From the NCBI RefSeq assembly GCF_026151205.1, contig NC_087077.1, positions 7,989,983 to 8,053,982 of the forward strand: 64,000 bases of DNA, in the 5' to 3' direction. This DNA is from Bolinopsis microptera (Eukaryota > Ctenophora > Tentaculata > Lobata > Bolinopsidae). The stretch's first letter is position 1. Every line of letters begins with the position of its first letter. Below are positions 11,769 to 22,808 of the stretch, one piece after another. Position numbers and translations under genes: made by a program. The notes under the pieces were generated by a model. It saw nothing but the letters and a program-made list of their open reading frames with translations, was not told where the DNA came from and searched no databases.

Positions 11769-12182
11769 ATTGGGCGACATCTGTCCGACAGCGACATCTG
11801 TCCGACTCAGAAAATAGGTTATTTGGACAATAGTTTATGTCGGATCCTACCGTACGATTTTCTTAAAACTTTCCACAAAGTATGTTGGTTATAGGACGAA
11901 TAATCTGTGTAAGTTTGAGCGAGTTTCTATGTGCCAAGTTTAAGATATTACCTTAAACACAAAAAATATATCCAATTCGGTTGTTTCAGTGGTTCCAAAG
12001 CATATATCTGGAGATCCAACGATACGATTTTCTTGAAACTTTCTAGATAGTAAGATAGCTTTAAGACAAATAACTTGTGCAAGTTTGGATAAATTTCTAT
12101 GTGCCAAATTTGAGATATCACTTCAAATACACGAAAATAGTGCTGTCGGACAGATGTCGCTGTCGGACAGATGTCGTGTTAC
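11769..12182. mobile_element. Non-autonomous element with two-module inverted ends
   Basis: The left end holds two tandem 17-bp modules, CGACATCTGTCCGACAG at 11775-11791 and a near copy at 11792-11808. The right end holds two copies of the exact reverse complement at 12143-12159 and 12160-12176. The interior is a roughly 135-bp diverged tandem dimer (11860-11990 and 12000-12135, each with CGATTTTCTTR..ACTTTC and TTTCTATGTGCCAA). A reverse-complement relative of that interior lies at 19230-19385. No open frame of note. Target duplication not resolved. The modular ends resemble those of the MULE at 14199-15846. Confidence 0.75.
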
Positions 12183-13064
12183 CAAACTTGGATTTATTGT
12201 TATTTAATTTTGGATCTATTAAAATTATTATATTAACTGAATTACATTGTATAGACTGCATAGCAAAAGTTTGGAGCTTTGTCTGCTGAAAGTCAGTTTT
12301 TAAACGATTGAATGAATGAGTTACTGACTGATATCATAAGCTACAGTAGGGAACGTAGTGGTGAGTCTTTGTCAAGTTATGCAATTAAAATATTGTAACA
12401 AGTTAAGTTAGGAAGATTGTTTGTGATTGATATCATCGATTTTGATTTTAAAGGGTCTAAATTTCAGGAACTTGGACTCGACAGAATGATGACGTGGTGA
12501 CCATTATATCTGATATAACAAACGTGAAAAGTTACATGTTTTTTTACGTAAAGGTATGAACCAAAAGTGTTGCTTTTATTGGTGTTTCTTAAAACAAGAT
12601 TTTAGTGGGGCCAAACTATTTCCTAATACTTTAACTATCACGATAGATTTTGATTGAAGCTAATGGGACAAATCTAACCACAGAGTAAACCTTTAGCCGA
12701 TGTAGTAGAGACGAAATCCATACCTCAGAGGTTGCCAGCTAAACCAGTTAATCATTAAAATTGTTATTGTTAAAAGTGCAACAACCTGAGCCTTTGCACC
12801 GTGACATGGTCGGTAAGTCGGTAACACGACTCGTGTCCGACAGCGAGATCTGTCCGACTCAAGGTACCAGAAAAAAAACCGACATCTGTCCGAAATTATC
12901 ATCTGATTTCAACACATTTCCACACATTTCCATTTAGAGACATGATCTGAACTCATGAACTGTTACTCACTAATTTGTATACGTAACATTTCCAATTTGA
13001 GATATGATCTACCCAATGCTCCGCGTCCGCCATATAATATATGATCTGCGTTCTTAGCAGTCCC
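12183..13064. other. Mostly unassigned; degenerate terminal modules and transposase remnant
   Basis: Degenerate copies of the GACATCTGTCCGA module lie at 12836-12895. The last roughly 120 bp (about 12945-13064), read on the minus strand, appear to continue a broken MULE transposase frame beyond the foldback insertion (GTAKNADHILYGG-like sequence). The rest is unassigned. Confidence 0.4.
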
Positions 13065-13068
13065 TTAA

Positions 13069-13794
13069 GGGGGCCGGGGGGGGTCTTCATCAAAATTCTC
13101 TCGAAATTGATTTTATAGTTGTTTCTGATAGAGGGGAGTGATATCTATCTGCTGCTTTTAGTCCCATGGAAAAATATTGTTCCTAGCCGAAATTATCGCT
13201 GGTCAAAGGTCAGCGCTCATGAGTAATTGTATTGCGCAAGCGATTTTCAATCGCGCGTCCTGAAAATCGAGTCTAAAAATCTATCTTCTCCTACATTTTT
13301 TGAGCAATCACCCTGAAACTTTCAGGATATGTTCTAGGGATCATTTAAAAGAGAAGTATCGAGCCGATTTTTGAGATAGGCCTCAGAAAATTTTTAATTC
13401 GATTTTGAAAATCTTGGACCTCATTTTTTGACGATTTTTCATCCAAGATTTTCAAAATCGATTGAAAAATTTTCTGAGGCCTATCTCAAAATTCGGCTCG
13501 ATACTTCTCTTCTAAATGATCCCTAGAACATATCCTGAAAGTTTCAGGGTGATTGCTCAAAAAATGTAGGAGAAGATAGATTTTTAGACTCGATTTTCAG
13601 GACGCGCGATTGAAAATCGCTCGCGCAATACAATTACACATGAGCGCTGACCTTTGACCAGCGATAATTTTGGCTAGGAACAATATTTTTCCATGGGACC
13701 AAAAGCAGCTGATAGATATCACTCCCCTCTATCAGAAACAACTATAAAATCAATTTCGAGAGAATTTTGATGAAGACCCCCCCCCCCGGCCCCC
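13069..13794. mobile_element. 726-bp foldback element flanked by TTAA
   Basis: Nearly the whole element is one long inverted repeat. The left arm runs from 13069 to about 13420 and the right arm from about 13445 to 13794, with a short centre. The ends begin GGGGGCCGGGG, followed in each arm by TCTTCATCAAAATTCTCTCG or its complement. TTAA is present on both sides (13065-13068 and 13795-13798), the target duplication of piggyBac and Kolobok elements. No transposase, so non-autonomous. It sits inside a minus-strand MULE transposase remnant: the coding frame upstream (13799-13943, also 16012-16391) stops at the TTAA. Confidence 0.85.
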
Positions 13795-13798
13795 TTAA

Positions 13799-13943
13799 AG
13801 GAAAGATCGTCGAGTATTTTCGTCCCATCCAGAGTCCCAGAGCATCACTGGTTCATTGTCGGTAGAGAGCATATAGTTTGCAGGAATGGAGAGTGTTTCC
13901 AGATTAGAAGGGTTAGAAGGGTGTCTGTTTGCTGCTTTTCTGC
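13799..13943 (-). pseudogene. Short piece of MULE transposase (duplicate)
   Basis: Nearly identical to 16012-16159, the end of the minus-strand transposase fragment described at 16012-16391. It is the flank of the foldback element carried along in the tandem duplication. Truncated at 13943, where foldback sequence starts again. Confidence 0.75.
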
Positions 13944-14198
13944 AGAAAATTTTTAAATCGATTTTGAAAATCTTGGATGAAAAATCGTCAAAAAATGAGG
14001 TCCAAGATTTTCAAAATCGATTTAAAAATTTTCTGAGGCCTATCTCAAAATTCGGCTCGATACTTCTCTTCTAAATGATCCCTAGAACATATCCTGAAAG
14101 TTTCAGGGTGATTGCTCAAAAAATGTAGGAGAAGATAGATTTTTAGACTCGATTTTCAGGACGCGCGATTGAAAATCGCTCGCGCAATACAATTACAC

Positions 14199-15846
14199 GA
14201 TTGTAGGACTGAATCCCTACCGGACGGAATCACTACCACCCAAATATCACTACTGGTAGTGATTCAGTTCGGTAGTGATTCAGTCCTAAAATATACCTCA
14301 ATCCCTACCAGTTGATCTTAGTTCACTAGTCTAATATCATAACGTGATCTGAGCCGGTGCTCTCATGGAGTGCTTGCTATGGGGCCTGTCAGACATGTGA
14401 TCCACAGACTTACGTACGCAACGAGGAGCCCTAACGAGAACTGGTTCGGATCAAGTCATCCATAATGACCTGCTATACGACAATACAGTGATGTGAACCT
14501 TCACATGCTCGGTATCTCAATCAGCTAGCGGGAATAATATATAAACCCGCAACGCCTGTGTTTATCTTATACCACTATGTCTTCTTCATCCATCTAGTTT
14601 ATTCCTGGCAGAAAGAAAGGCAGCCGCAACGTCCTCTACGATGGTCACCTCTAATCCAAGCAGATTGTTGCAGACTCTGTCGCTGGACTATCCTTCGAAG
14701 CCTCGTCCCGGCTCAACTGTGATCCCAAGTCCTTGACACGACTAGTCAGACGAGCCAGAATGGCAGCCTACTCCCATCCTGTCAACCCCATCTCCTTAGA
14801 AGACCTGGTGATTCCTCCTAACTACCTGACCTCTCCCGGTGGTGACACTATGTTGCTCTGGGACTCCTCCTACGACACCAACACCAGAAGATCTATCCTC
14901 CTTGGTACTGCAGACAACATCAACATCATCTATCAGTCAGATCACCTCGTCGTGGATGGAACCTTTAAGACCTCTCCAGACCTGTTTACTCAACTCTTCA
15001 CAGTCCACGCCTTACACCCTACTGGATGGAGAATCCCTGCAGCCTTTGGACTCCTACCCGGGAAGCGCACCATCATGTACGAGAACATCCTCAACGAACT
15101 GGACTCCTACGGACCCTTCTACCCTCAGTCGGTGCTGGTGGACTATGAAATCGCTATCAGGAACGCAGTCTCCAACGTCTGGCCTGGTACTACCTTGAGA
15201 GGATGCTGGTTCCACTTCAAACAGTCCTTGTGGAGACACCTGCAGAGCGAGGGACTTGCTGCTGACTACTCTATCGACAACTCTCCTATAAGAAAGTCCT
15301 TCATGCAGATTGGAGTTCTTAGAGTGCATCAAGAGGGAGCAGGCTTTGACAGACATGAAGATCACCAACATCCTCACCAGAAGACCCTTCAAGAGAGCAG
15401 CAAAGTGGGAGAAGTTTGACCTGGAGATGCAACGTATTGTTGATGATTATGATAACTTTGGGGATGTTACCGAGTTTCTGAAAGCTGTTGGATCTAAGAT
15501 TTTGGGTTAATGCTTTAATGTTTACTTATTATTGTGTGATTTAAATTACTGTATCAGTATATTATCTATTATTCTTTGACCAAATTTCTGCTTAGTCAAT
15601 TATCACGAAAAATCTAATAATAATTAACAAAAAATAAAATAATTAACTAATGAAATACGAATAATTATGCCTTTATTGCAAAGTTCAGTAGGGATCACAT
15701 CAAAGTGGTTAGGTTTAGATATTAGCGGTAGTGATTCAGTCCGGTAGTGATTCAGTCCTAAAATATACCTCAATCCCTACCAATAGTGATTGGTAGTGAT
15801 TCAGTCCGTTAGGGATTCAGTCATGTAGTGATTCGGTCCGTTCACC
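14199..15846 (+). mobile_element. MULE with modular TIRs and 9-bp target duplication
   Basis: Flanked by CAATTACAC on both sides (14190-14198 and 15847-15855), a 9-bp duplication typical of Mutator-like elements. The undisturbed site is the corresponding place in the other foldback arm (near 13630). The ends are built from tandem roughly 16-bp modules, GGTAGTGATTCAGTCC on the right and its complement on the left, with GGTAGGGATTCAGTC variants; the number of modules differs between ends. A shared sub-terminal stretch CTAAAATATACCTCAATCCC occurs in the same orientation near both ends. It encodes one transposase-like frame, internally deleted. Confidence 0.85.
14656..15510 (+). pseudogene. MULE-type transposase, internally deleted and frameshifted
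   Basis: The main frame (14656-15419; no obvious ATG at the front) shows the MULE order: an R-R-R basic N-terminal part, IPPNYL, WDSSYDTNTRRSILLG, the first catalytic Asp in LVVDGTFKTSPDLFTQLFT, the second in VLVDYEIAIRNAV, then GCWFHFKQSLWR. After IRKSFMQ the family normally continues for over 100 residues including the third acidic residue. Here the C-terminal part appears at once in a different frame (from about 15310: LEFLECIKREQ to stop at 15508-15510). An internal deletion with frame change therefore removed the region expected to hold the catalytic Glu. The sequence is otherwise well kept, so the loss may be recent. It probably encoded a DDE transposase acting on the TIRs around it. 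Confidence 0.8.
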
Positions 15847-16011
15847 CAATTACACATGAGCGCTGACCTTTGACCAGCGATAATTTCGGCTAGGAACAAT
15901 ATTTTTCCATGGGACCAAAAGCAGCTGATAGATATCACTCCCCTCTATCAGAAACAACTATAAAATCAATTTCGAGAGAATTTTGATGAAGACCCCCCCC
16001 GGCCCCCTTAA

Positions 16012-16391
16012 AGGAAAGATCGTCGAGTATTTTCGTCCCATCCAGAGTCCCAGAGCATCACTGGTTCATTGTCGGTAGAGAGCATATAGTTTGCAGGAAT
16101 GGAGAGTGTTTCCAGATTAGAAGGGTTAGAAGGGTGTCTGTTTGCTGCTTTTCTGCAGCTCTGTACCATTCTGTTGAGGGGTGATAGCTGGAAACCAAGC
16201 TTTGCTCTAGATTCATAACCCAATCCACCAACTGATTCAGATACGAGGTATTTCGTCGGTTGATCTCCACCAGAAGCTTTTCTTTTCAAGTTCTGTTTGC
16301 TGACGTGGACGGTCATTTCAGCATGGTGGGCAGTAGTACTGTAGTAGGAGTGATCAGTTGTTTGTCCACGGTAGAGATGCGGGCTCTGCAA
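16012..16391 (-). pseudogene. N-terminal fragment of a second MULE transposase
   Basis: About 126 codons on the minus strand. The part ending IPANYM..VMLWDSGWDENTRRSFL aligns with IPPNYL..TMLLWDSSYDTNTRRSIL of the plus-strand MULE at 14199-15846, so both are the same transposase family but clearly diverged. The frame is cut at the TTAA where the foldback element inserted. On the far side of the foldback (13064 leftwards, minus strand) a short continuation reading GTAKNADHILYGG fits the next residues of the family. The more N-terminal residues (basic, KQNLKRKASGG) have no clear domain. Confidence 0.7.
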
Positions 16392-16440
16392 CCCTTTCGG
16401 AAATCCGAATATTTCTAGTGGGTGGATTACACAGTTACAC

Positions 16441-16486
16441 AGGATTACACAGGATTACACAGGATTACACAGGATTACACAGGATT
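16441..16486. repeat. 10-bp tandem repeat AGGATTACAC
   Basis: Four and a half exact copies of AGGATTACAC, preceded by one degenerate unit (GGATTACACAGTTACAC). Confidence 0.95.
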
Positions 16487-17342
16487 AAAATTAAATTATA
16501 GATCCATTATCATGGACCGTCATAATTGTGGGTGGTGTCGTCTCTTCGTTTGTCGAAGACGTATCGGAAGCCATTCAGGACAGGGTTCTCCGAGCCTTGT
16601 TTGGGTCCAGGGATAAACTGAAGATTAGTTGCAATTGTGGATTACGATAACTAATCTCCATACCGCTGTCTTATATGTACTGTGATGTGATCGCCAGCTT
16701 GTTAGTTTACGGCTAGCACGATCTGACGTTCCTGTTCTCAACTAGTCAATCATGTATCGAATCATCGATGGATCATATCTCAATGGATCACATCAGCATT
16801 AGAACAATGGGAGCAAAGTCACAAGATTTGAAGATTACCTGTGAGCTTCTGAAATACGAATGTGAACCGAAATTACAATATGATCCGAAATTCGGACAGA
16901 TGTCGCCAAAAACGACTCCTGTCCGACAGCGATATCTGTCCGAAATCCCTAATTCGGCTGTCGGACAGATGTCGTTGTCGGACAGATGTCGCCCAATCGA
17001 CATGGACACGGTTGGACACCACCTATGCCATTATTTGGTTGATCAACTTAATAGATTTACATGGTTTTGACTTACATTCCAAAACTTATTTAATTTAACT
17101 GTTACCTGCCCAGGAACAATATTTCATCACAAATGAACAAATTGCTCCAAGAAACATACAGTTCGAGCTAGGATGATTTTCTCCCTGTAAGTATATCGTG
17201 TCAAATGTCAAAGAATCGATGTAACATAGCTATAGTATGAATGTTGTAACGTACGCTTCATAACTTATCGCAGCAATGTGTACTATCCTACATTCGTTTT
17301 CATTTGGTATAAACATTCATTGAAATAACTATTGTTTTTCAG
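16487..17342. other. Unassigned, with a cluster of CGACATCTGTCCG modules
   Basis: At 16892-16993 there are several copies of the 17-bp module in both orientations (TTCGGACAGATGTCG, TGTCCGACAGCGATATCTGTC, CTGTCGGACAGATGTCGTTGTCGGACAG, the last written across two modules), so a second, compact copy of the 11769-12182 family ends here. The rest is unassigned. Confidence 0.55.
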
Positions 17343-17450
17343 CCAAAGAGTAGTCCGAAGATTGAGAGCATTCCTGCTATCAAGAAACCTGTTATCAAGA
17401 AACCTGATATCAAAAAACCTGCTATCAAGACATGCAGCACTGTCAAATCG
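17343..17450 (+). CDS. Possible exon with a K-K-P-x-I repeat
   Basis: The acceptor (TATTGTTTTTCAG, ending at 17342) and a donor-like GTTAGT (17451-17456) bracket 36 open codons in phase 0. The product contains a 5-residue periodicity (PAIKK, PVIKK, PDIKK, PAIK) from 15-bp tandem DNA repeats, rich in Lys and Pro like histone-H1-type tails. The frame stays open for 25 more codons past the donor, to a stop near 17526. No domain recognised. It may be a chance open frame through a short minisatellite. Confidence 0.25.
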
Positions 17451-18126
17451 GTTAGTACAAGTGGAAAAACTGTTCGTGAACACGTGTCGGCCATCGGGCT
17501 ACTTGGATATTGCCGGGCTTATGTGTGATCTCGAGTTACATATGTCGTCACTCGTCATGCTCAAATCCATCTAAATAACTTGTTTCCAGGCTTGATAATC
17601 AGCTGTTACCCGGGTGAAACTTCAGTTTATCTTCTATGCAACGTTTATAATTGATCTCACAAATGCTTGATGTTTGAATTACATTTTATCGTACATTTTG
17701 ATCTTAACGTTCAAAATGTACGATACAAATTAAAAACTTTACCAAGCCGAGTTTTACCGAGGTTTTGCAAACATGTCGACAGTAAGAATCCATTTGTAAT
17801 TTAGTACTTCTTTTTCACTTGTTTACAAAAGAAATATGACTCAAAATTTTTCAGCTCCAGTACCTTGGTCGAGTGAAATCGTTTTTGCTCAGATGTCCGC
17901 TGGAGTACTTCCTCCGCTGGAGTACTTCGTCCGCTGGAGTACTTCGTAATGTTGTTCTAAGGATGAACAAAGGTAGGACAAAATTTAAGATTGTAAATCT
18001 TTAGAATCATACTGTCTAGCGCCTAATCGTTCAAAATCTGGCGAGTAACTGAGATAATTAAAACCTGATTGAGATTTGAAAAGTTACTTACCATTGTACA
18101 GTCAAAAATTATATTTTTAATTTCAG
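17451..18126. other. Unassigned, with a 17-bp triplicate
   Basis: At about 17896-17946 the 17-mer TCCGCTGGAGTACTTCG occurs three times in tandem. The rest has no recognised content and borders the LINE fragment. Confidence 0.5.
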
Positions 18127-18819
18127 CATAGTGATGTACACGTCTACATAGCTGGGAAAGATGAGGTCATAGATGATGGTAAACCCCTTAGAATGAATGA
18201 AGAATGGTGCAGTAGCAAGTTGTTGGGTTCTCTGCTAGAAAGTAGGAAAGATGTCACCAGAAGAATCATGTTAGCCAATGTAGCATTCCAGAACTTCAAG
18301 AAGGTCTGGTGCCAGAGTAAGATCCCCCTACAGAAGAAGCTGAAGGTCTATGAGGCCCAAGTAGTATCTATCCTCATGTATAACTCTAGTTGCTGGGGAA
18401 TGCCTAAATCGTACTGGGACAAACTAGATGCATGTCACCGTAACCACCTCAGAAAGATCATGAATGTCAGCTGGCCACGCAGTATGATGTCCAAAGATAC
18501 CCTCTACAAACAGAGTAACTCTACCCCTATGTCTGAGCGTGCTGAGTTATCTAGGTAGAAGATGCTAGGACACATACTGAGGAGCGATGAAAGATCACCA
18601 GCTCAAGCTGCGCTGTGTTTTGCTGTCGAGATGTGTATTGAAGTCGGTAGACTCGGGGCTCACAGACGTAACCTCCTGCACCACCTGAAGGTTGACCTCT
18701 GGAAGCGCTTCATCTTGCTGGAGTCGTATGGTGATATTCTCCATTTGAGAGAACTTGCTAGTGACCGTGGTTATTGGAGTAAATTGTTTAACTTTATACT
18801 TGAGTACAAGTCAATTTGA
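18127..18819 (+). pseudogene. LINE reverse transcriptase C-terminus
   Basis: The reading frame enters from a non-coding left edge. No RT catalytic motif remains, because the copy begins after motif C. The frame is intact except for the TAG at 18556-18558, where the family normally continues straight from LSR into KMLGHILR. The 3' part ends in DRGYWSKLFNFILEYKSI and a stop. Not functional. Confidence 0.8.
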
Positions 18820-18911
18820 TTATTGGGACATATAATTTTACAGAGGATCACGTTTCGGTTCTAAATTATTTTAGGATTGTTGACATTTGTAAGATTGACA
18901 TGTTTGATAAT
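18127..18911 (+). mobile_element. LINE 3' fragment, broken by a stop
   Basis: About 228 codons of the C-terminal RT/thumb region of a LINE. It shows KKLKVYEAQVVSILMYNSSCWG, a KLDACHRNHLRKIM stretch and KMLGHILRSDERSP, the typical K-x-Y..LLYG.E.W...R..LR.I..I.W...GH.LR order of RTE- and L2-like elements. One in-frame TAG at 18556-18558 splits it. The coding part ends at 18817-18819 and a 92-bp 3' UTR follows. The last 150 bp, including the end of the frame and this UTR, recur at 42243-42392 as a separate insertion with a 10-bp target duplication, which fixes the element's 3' end near TTTGATAAT (18911). Confidence 0.8.
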
Positions 18912-19470
18912 AAGCATAGTGATGAGAGAGGGCTATTAATGTGTGGGATTTCTGCTGCTTTGTTACAGTCATCTGACTTTTTCATTTTTACTCGGTGACT
19001 TTCTGAGGAAAGAGTTCTGCTAAAAAAGATAAAAAAGATATGCACGCGAGAGATGTTTCCTCTGAGATTATGCTGATGCCGGATGCATCACAAGCACATA
19101 TAATTCGAACTGCAAATCGGAGAATTTTTTTATAATCCTGAACTTAATTTAAAATCCTTACTTAAAATCAGTTCTCATCCAATACTTTACAGATATTGCA
19201 TCTAAGAGAGTAACAGGACGCTCGCAATATCTTGTATATATATATTTTCTTGTGTTTGAAGTCATTATATCTCAAGTTTGGCACATATAAATTCTCCCAA
19301 ACTCTCACACATTATCCGTCATATAGCCTTGTAACTATCTGAAAAGTTTAAAGAAAATCTATCAGTCAGACCTTGAGAAAATCAAAAATATATTCTAAGT
19401 TATTCACTAAAACACTCTATTTTCGAACTTTTTAACTTTTTATTTTAAACAGATTTATCGTTCTGGTACC
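18912..19470. other. Unassigned, with a relative of the 11.9-12.1 kb repeat interior
   Basis: Bases 19230-19385, read in reverse complement, resemble the roughly 135-bp dimer unit at 11860-12135 (GATTTTCTTTAAACTTTTC, AATTTATATGTGCCAAACTT). No terminal modules were seen here. Confidence 0.45.
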
Positions 19471-20147
19471 GAAATGCTTTACCATAATAAACGTACGGCG
19501 CGAGAACATTTCCTCGTCCAAAGTCTGACAGTTAACAACATGCGTAGGATTCCCTCAAGAGGTGAAAACGTAATCGCCACCGGCTCCCCCTTCACTATAG
19601 TGAAGCGACCGTGGGGGTCACCACGTGATACAATCTTGCCATATATCGGCGCGCGCTACTTCGAAGAAATTTAGACGAGTAACATCCGTCAAATTCGACT
19701 GTACTCTGATTGGCTGAATTGTGTCACGTGGTAACTGCTTGAACATTGGAATGCGCCACGCGTGCAAATCATCGCGCGCGAGGTCATGCCGTCTGTTTAA
19801 ATTAAACCAACTCTAGTACCACCACCAGCCAATAACTTTTTCTGGGAAATTTTCAATGAGTTCAGAGTTCGAAGGTGAAATATAAAAATTTAAAATGACG
19901 AAGTAATTCGGAACGCGCGTTCAATTTACGTTAATAAGGTATACAGTATAAATCTAAAATAATTTTAATTTACTTTATCAGTATCAAATTATAACATATA
20001 AAATAAATTTTCTCGGAGGACTTCGCCGCTTCGACACCAGACACGCCGCGCAAACTATTATTATCCATGTTAATTCGCAAATGGCAAAGTTGTAGCGCGA
20101 TGCACTACTGGGTCGCACGCGCATCAAATAATGCTTCTCGCAACCAC
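19471..20147. repeat. Dispersed stem-loop repeats
   Basis: Contains GGCTCCCCCTTCACTATAGTG at about 19582 with a perfect CTTCAC-TATA-GTGAAG-type hairpin, GCGCGCTACTTCG near 19650 (also near 11191), and the phrase CGCATCAAATAATGCTTCTC at 20120. That phrase recurs at 20288 in part, and in inverse at 39875. These phrases are shared with the 10.4-11.3 kb block, so one mosaic repeat family is involved. No coding sequence. Confidence 0.5.
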
Positions 20148-20850
20148 TTCGGTAGATCGGCGAGATGCACCACTGTGCCTCACCGAGCTGCGAAGGATTG
20201 ACATCGTGAATCAAATGGCAAAGCAACGATCTGGGTGTAGCGCGATCATGCGTTACTGTGCATGTGCCGCGCCGCGCCTCGGCCTCTGTTATGCTTCTCG
20301 CAACCACTAGATCGGCAAAATTTGTAACACGTTGTGATACCTACGGTCGTTTCACACTTCACAGGGTCATACAACGTATGACAACCAAGATAAGACGCAC
20401 GCCGAGTTGGATTGTCATACGCGTTGTTGGTTGTATGGCCCGCCGCGCACGAGTGCGTGGCTCCTAAAAACGATAAAGTTTCCCCTTAGTGAAGCGACAA
20501 TGGGGGTCAGGACGTGATGCAACATTAATTCTAAACTAATAAAAGAATCTATCTGGATTCATGAAGTATTTAAAAGAAATTACTGCAATGTACGTGCACA
20601 ATTCGGAAAGTGTGCTTTGTGATTTTGTGGAAAATACTACATACTAATAACTTACTGCGCTTTAAAATTTCATAAATTAATTGCACAATAAATTTTAATA
20701 CAAAGTTGATTGTTAATGTTAAAACAAATGAATCCACTTTAATTTTTTAGTTATATTTTAAAATATCGAATAAGGGTTAAATCTTGATTCACGATGTCAA
20801 TCCTTCGCAGCTCGGTGAGGCACAGTGGTGCATCTCGCCGATCTACCGAA
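20148..20850. repeat. 67-bp perfect inverted repeats about 570 bp apart
   Basis: Bases 20148-20214 and 20784-20850 are exact reverse complements (outer end TTCGGTAGATCGGCGAGATG). Between them lie the GCCCGCCGCGCACG hairpin motif, a GTCATACAACGTATGAC palindrome (20347-20363) and a diverged copy of the 10.8-kb MITE half. The perfect match implies a recent event or gene conversion, while the flanking repeats are diverged. Confidence 0.85.
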
Positions 20851-22638
20851 GGATTGATGCATAACAACAAGACACGCGCTAAAGACGCGCATTTTCTGAG
20901 TGATGTTAACGATAGCTTTAAATTCACTGATGTCATTATTATTCAGCGTGACCGGTAATAGTTTAAAAATCAGAAGGAGAAAACACATGTATAAATTACT
21001 AAAAAAGGAGTATTACTTTACAGGATTGAATTTAAATATAGTCATAATAGATAAGAGAGGAATTTGTTTCCCTTTGAATCAATCGAACTAGATGAATTGT
21101 TGTAAATACTGAGATCAAACTATCAATCTACAGGCTATCGTCAAACATGTTGAAAGGCGTCATCTTCAGTGACATAATAGATAAGAGTTTATTAACTATC
21201 ATGCCAACTTTAGAGACGGTAACCACATTAAACTAAAGTTTTCCCAATCAAAATAAAGGGTTTATGCAAAATAAAAGGTTTATGCACTAGACTGAGAGAC
21301 AATTAACCTTATGCAATGCAGGTTAGTATAACTATAATATCGGACTGAGTTGAAATTTCTGAGAGCATGATACCCCAAAATAAATATATGCCTGTGTCTG
21401 GCAATACCGTTCAGATGGCTTCCGAACTTGTGCGGATAAGATAATATAACAAATACAAATAAACTATATAATAACAATCTGAAAATTAATGTATCAGTAC
21501 AGATCTTATACTCGAAATCAGGCACTTTCAAAACATTTCTCTTAAATTATCTTTCTTAACACCGTTCAATTGTAACTTTAAATTAAAATATTATGATGAT
21601 CCGGACGATGATAAATATTAAATGGTAATCGATCATCGGCAGATGGATAATCGTTAATTATAGGTGTGCATAATTATTATTACAACTGATTATATTTATG
21701 GATTTCGGCCTGTCGATGCTGGAAGCTGATCAGCTAATCGTTAATCGTTACCATGTGACAAGAATAGTATGATGAACCTCCCAATCAGTATCTATGTATC
21801 AAAAGAAAATATTGATATAATTCAAATCGTCGGGAGCCCTTTTGAAACATCTCGAAGTTAGAGTGCAGAGTGCATGATTACTGATTATCAGCACGATTGG
21901 GTGAAACAAAGACGAAACCGTGTGTTGATTAGAATTAAAAGAGGAAGATATGTAGTGATAAATTGTGCACTCTTGCATTTAAGTTTTAATTGTTAGACTT
22001 GTTCGATGTAGGGCCTTTAATTTAACCTAATACTAATGCAGTTACTTAATACTTGGTAAGTCTAGGGAAAACAGGTGCTAGTTGTCGGAAATGAAATGGA
22101 GTCTGTTCCTGATCGAAGTTACATGATGCTGATAGATTTGATGCAGCTCAGCACTCAGCAGCCACTGTCTTCAAATAGAGTGTTCCAGTTCTGCAGTCTC
22201 AAATTTTTTCGCCCAGCTTTTCTTTTCATCGTGGTTATAGAAGACAGACCTGAAGAAATACTAGTATAATGATAATATAGGTAACATGTCCAGAATGAGT
22301 AAAATTGTATTATCGGCAAATTTACTTATGTGAAAACTCCCAACAGGGTGGCGCTGGCCCAGAAGTAACTGCACACAAGCAACCCTTTAATGATCACGCA
22401 CGTAATTTGTGTGAAAATATGTAACTCATTTAACGAAGTCAGTGAAAAGAACCTACTTTATTTACCAATGGCGATTTTTTGCTTGTGATGAAGTAGTCCT
22501 CGCAAATGTGAGATATGTATGTAGTTTGTTTTTAAAAGTAGGATTGTAGTCATAGTCGATGTATAGCGACGGTAGTTTACCAGCAGCTCCCTGTACAAAT
22601 AGAAATGTGGTTTTTATATAATATTACTAGTTAAATTA
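20851..22638. other. Unassigned DNA
   Basis: AT-rich. Open frames (20900-21091, 21280-21531, 22075-22269) are short, without domains or good splice context. No repeats recognised. Confidence 0.4.
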
Positions 22639-22808
22639 TTGAGTACAATGCAGGAATAAAAAAATGTGTCTTAAATGTTTTATATTAAATGTGTTATAAT
22701 TATATTAACCACCTTATATTCGTATAATATGTACTCATAAACAATGATAGTCCCAATTGTTTTTAATTGCCTATAATTTAAACCTTCTTATTAAATAATT
22801 TAGATGAC

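Larger units (their letters stand above)
13944..16007. repeat. Duplicated centre and right arm of the foldback, split by a MULE
   Basis: From 13944 the sequence restarts near the palindrome centre, runs through its right arm, is interrupted at 14199-15846 by a MULE, and resumes to end at 16007 beside TTAA (16008-16011). The flank after it (16012-16159) repeats 13799-13943. The block is therefore a tandem duplication of right arm plus flank. The junction at 13943/13944 changes from CTGCAG straight to AAAATTTTT. Confidence 0.8.

Noticed and set aside
16441-16486. CRISPR-like or telomere-like array
   Set aside because: The 10-bp units are directly adjacent without spacers, and the motif is not a known telomere repeat.
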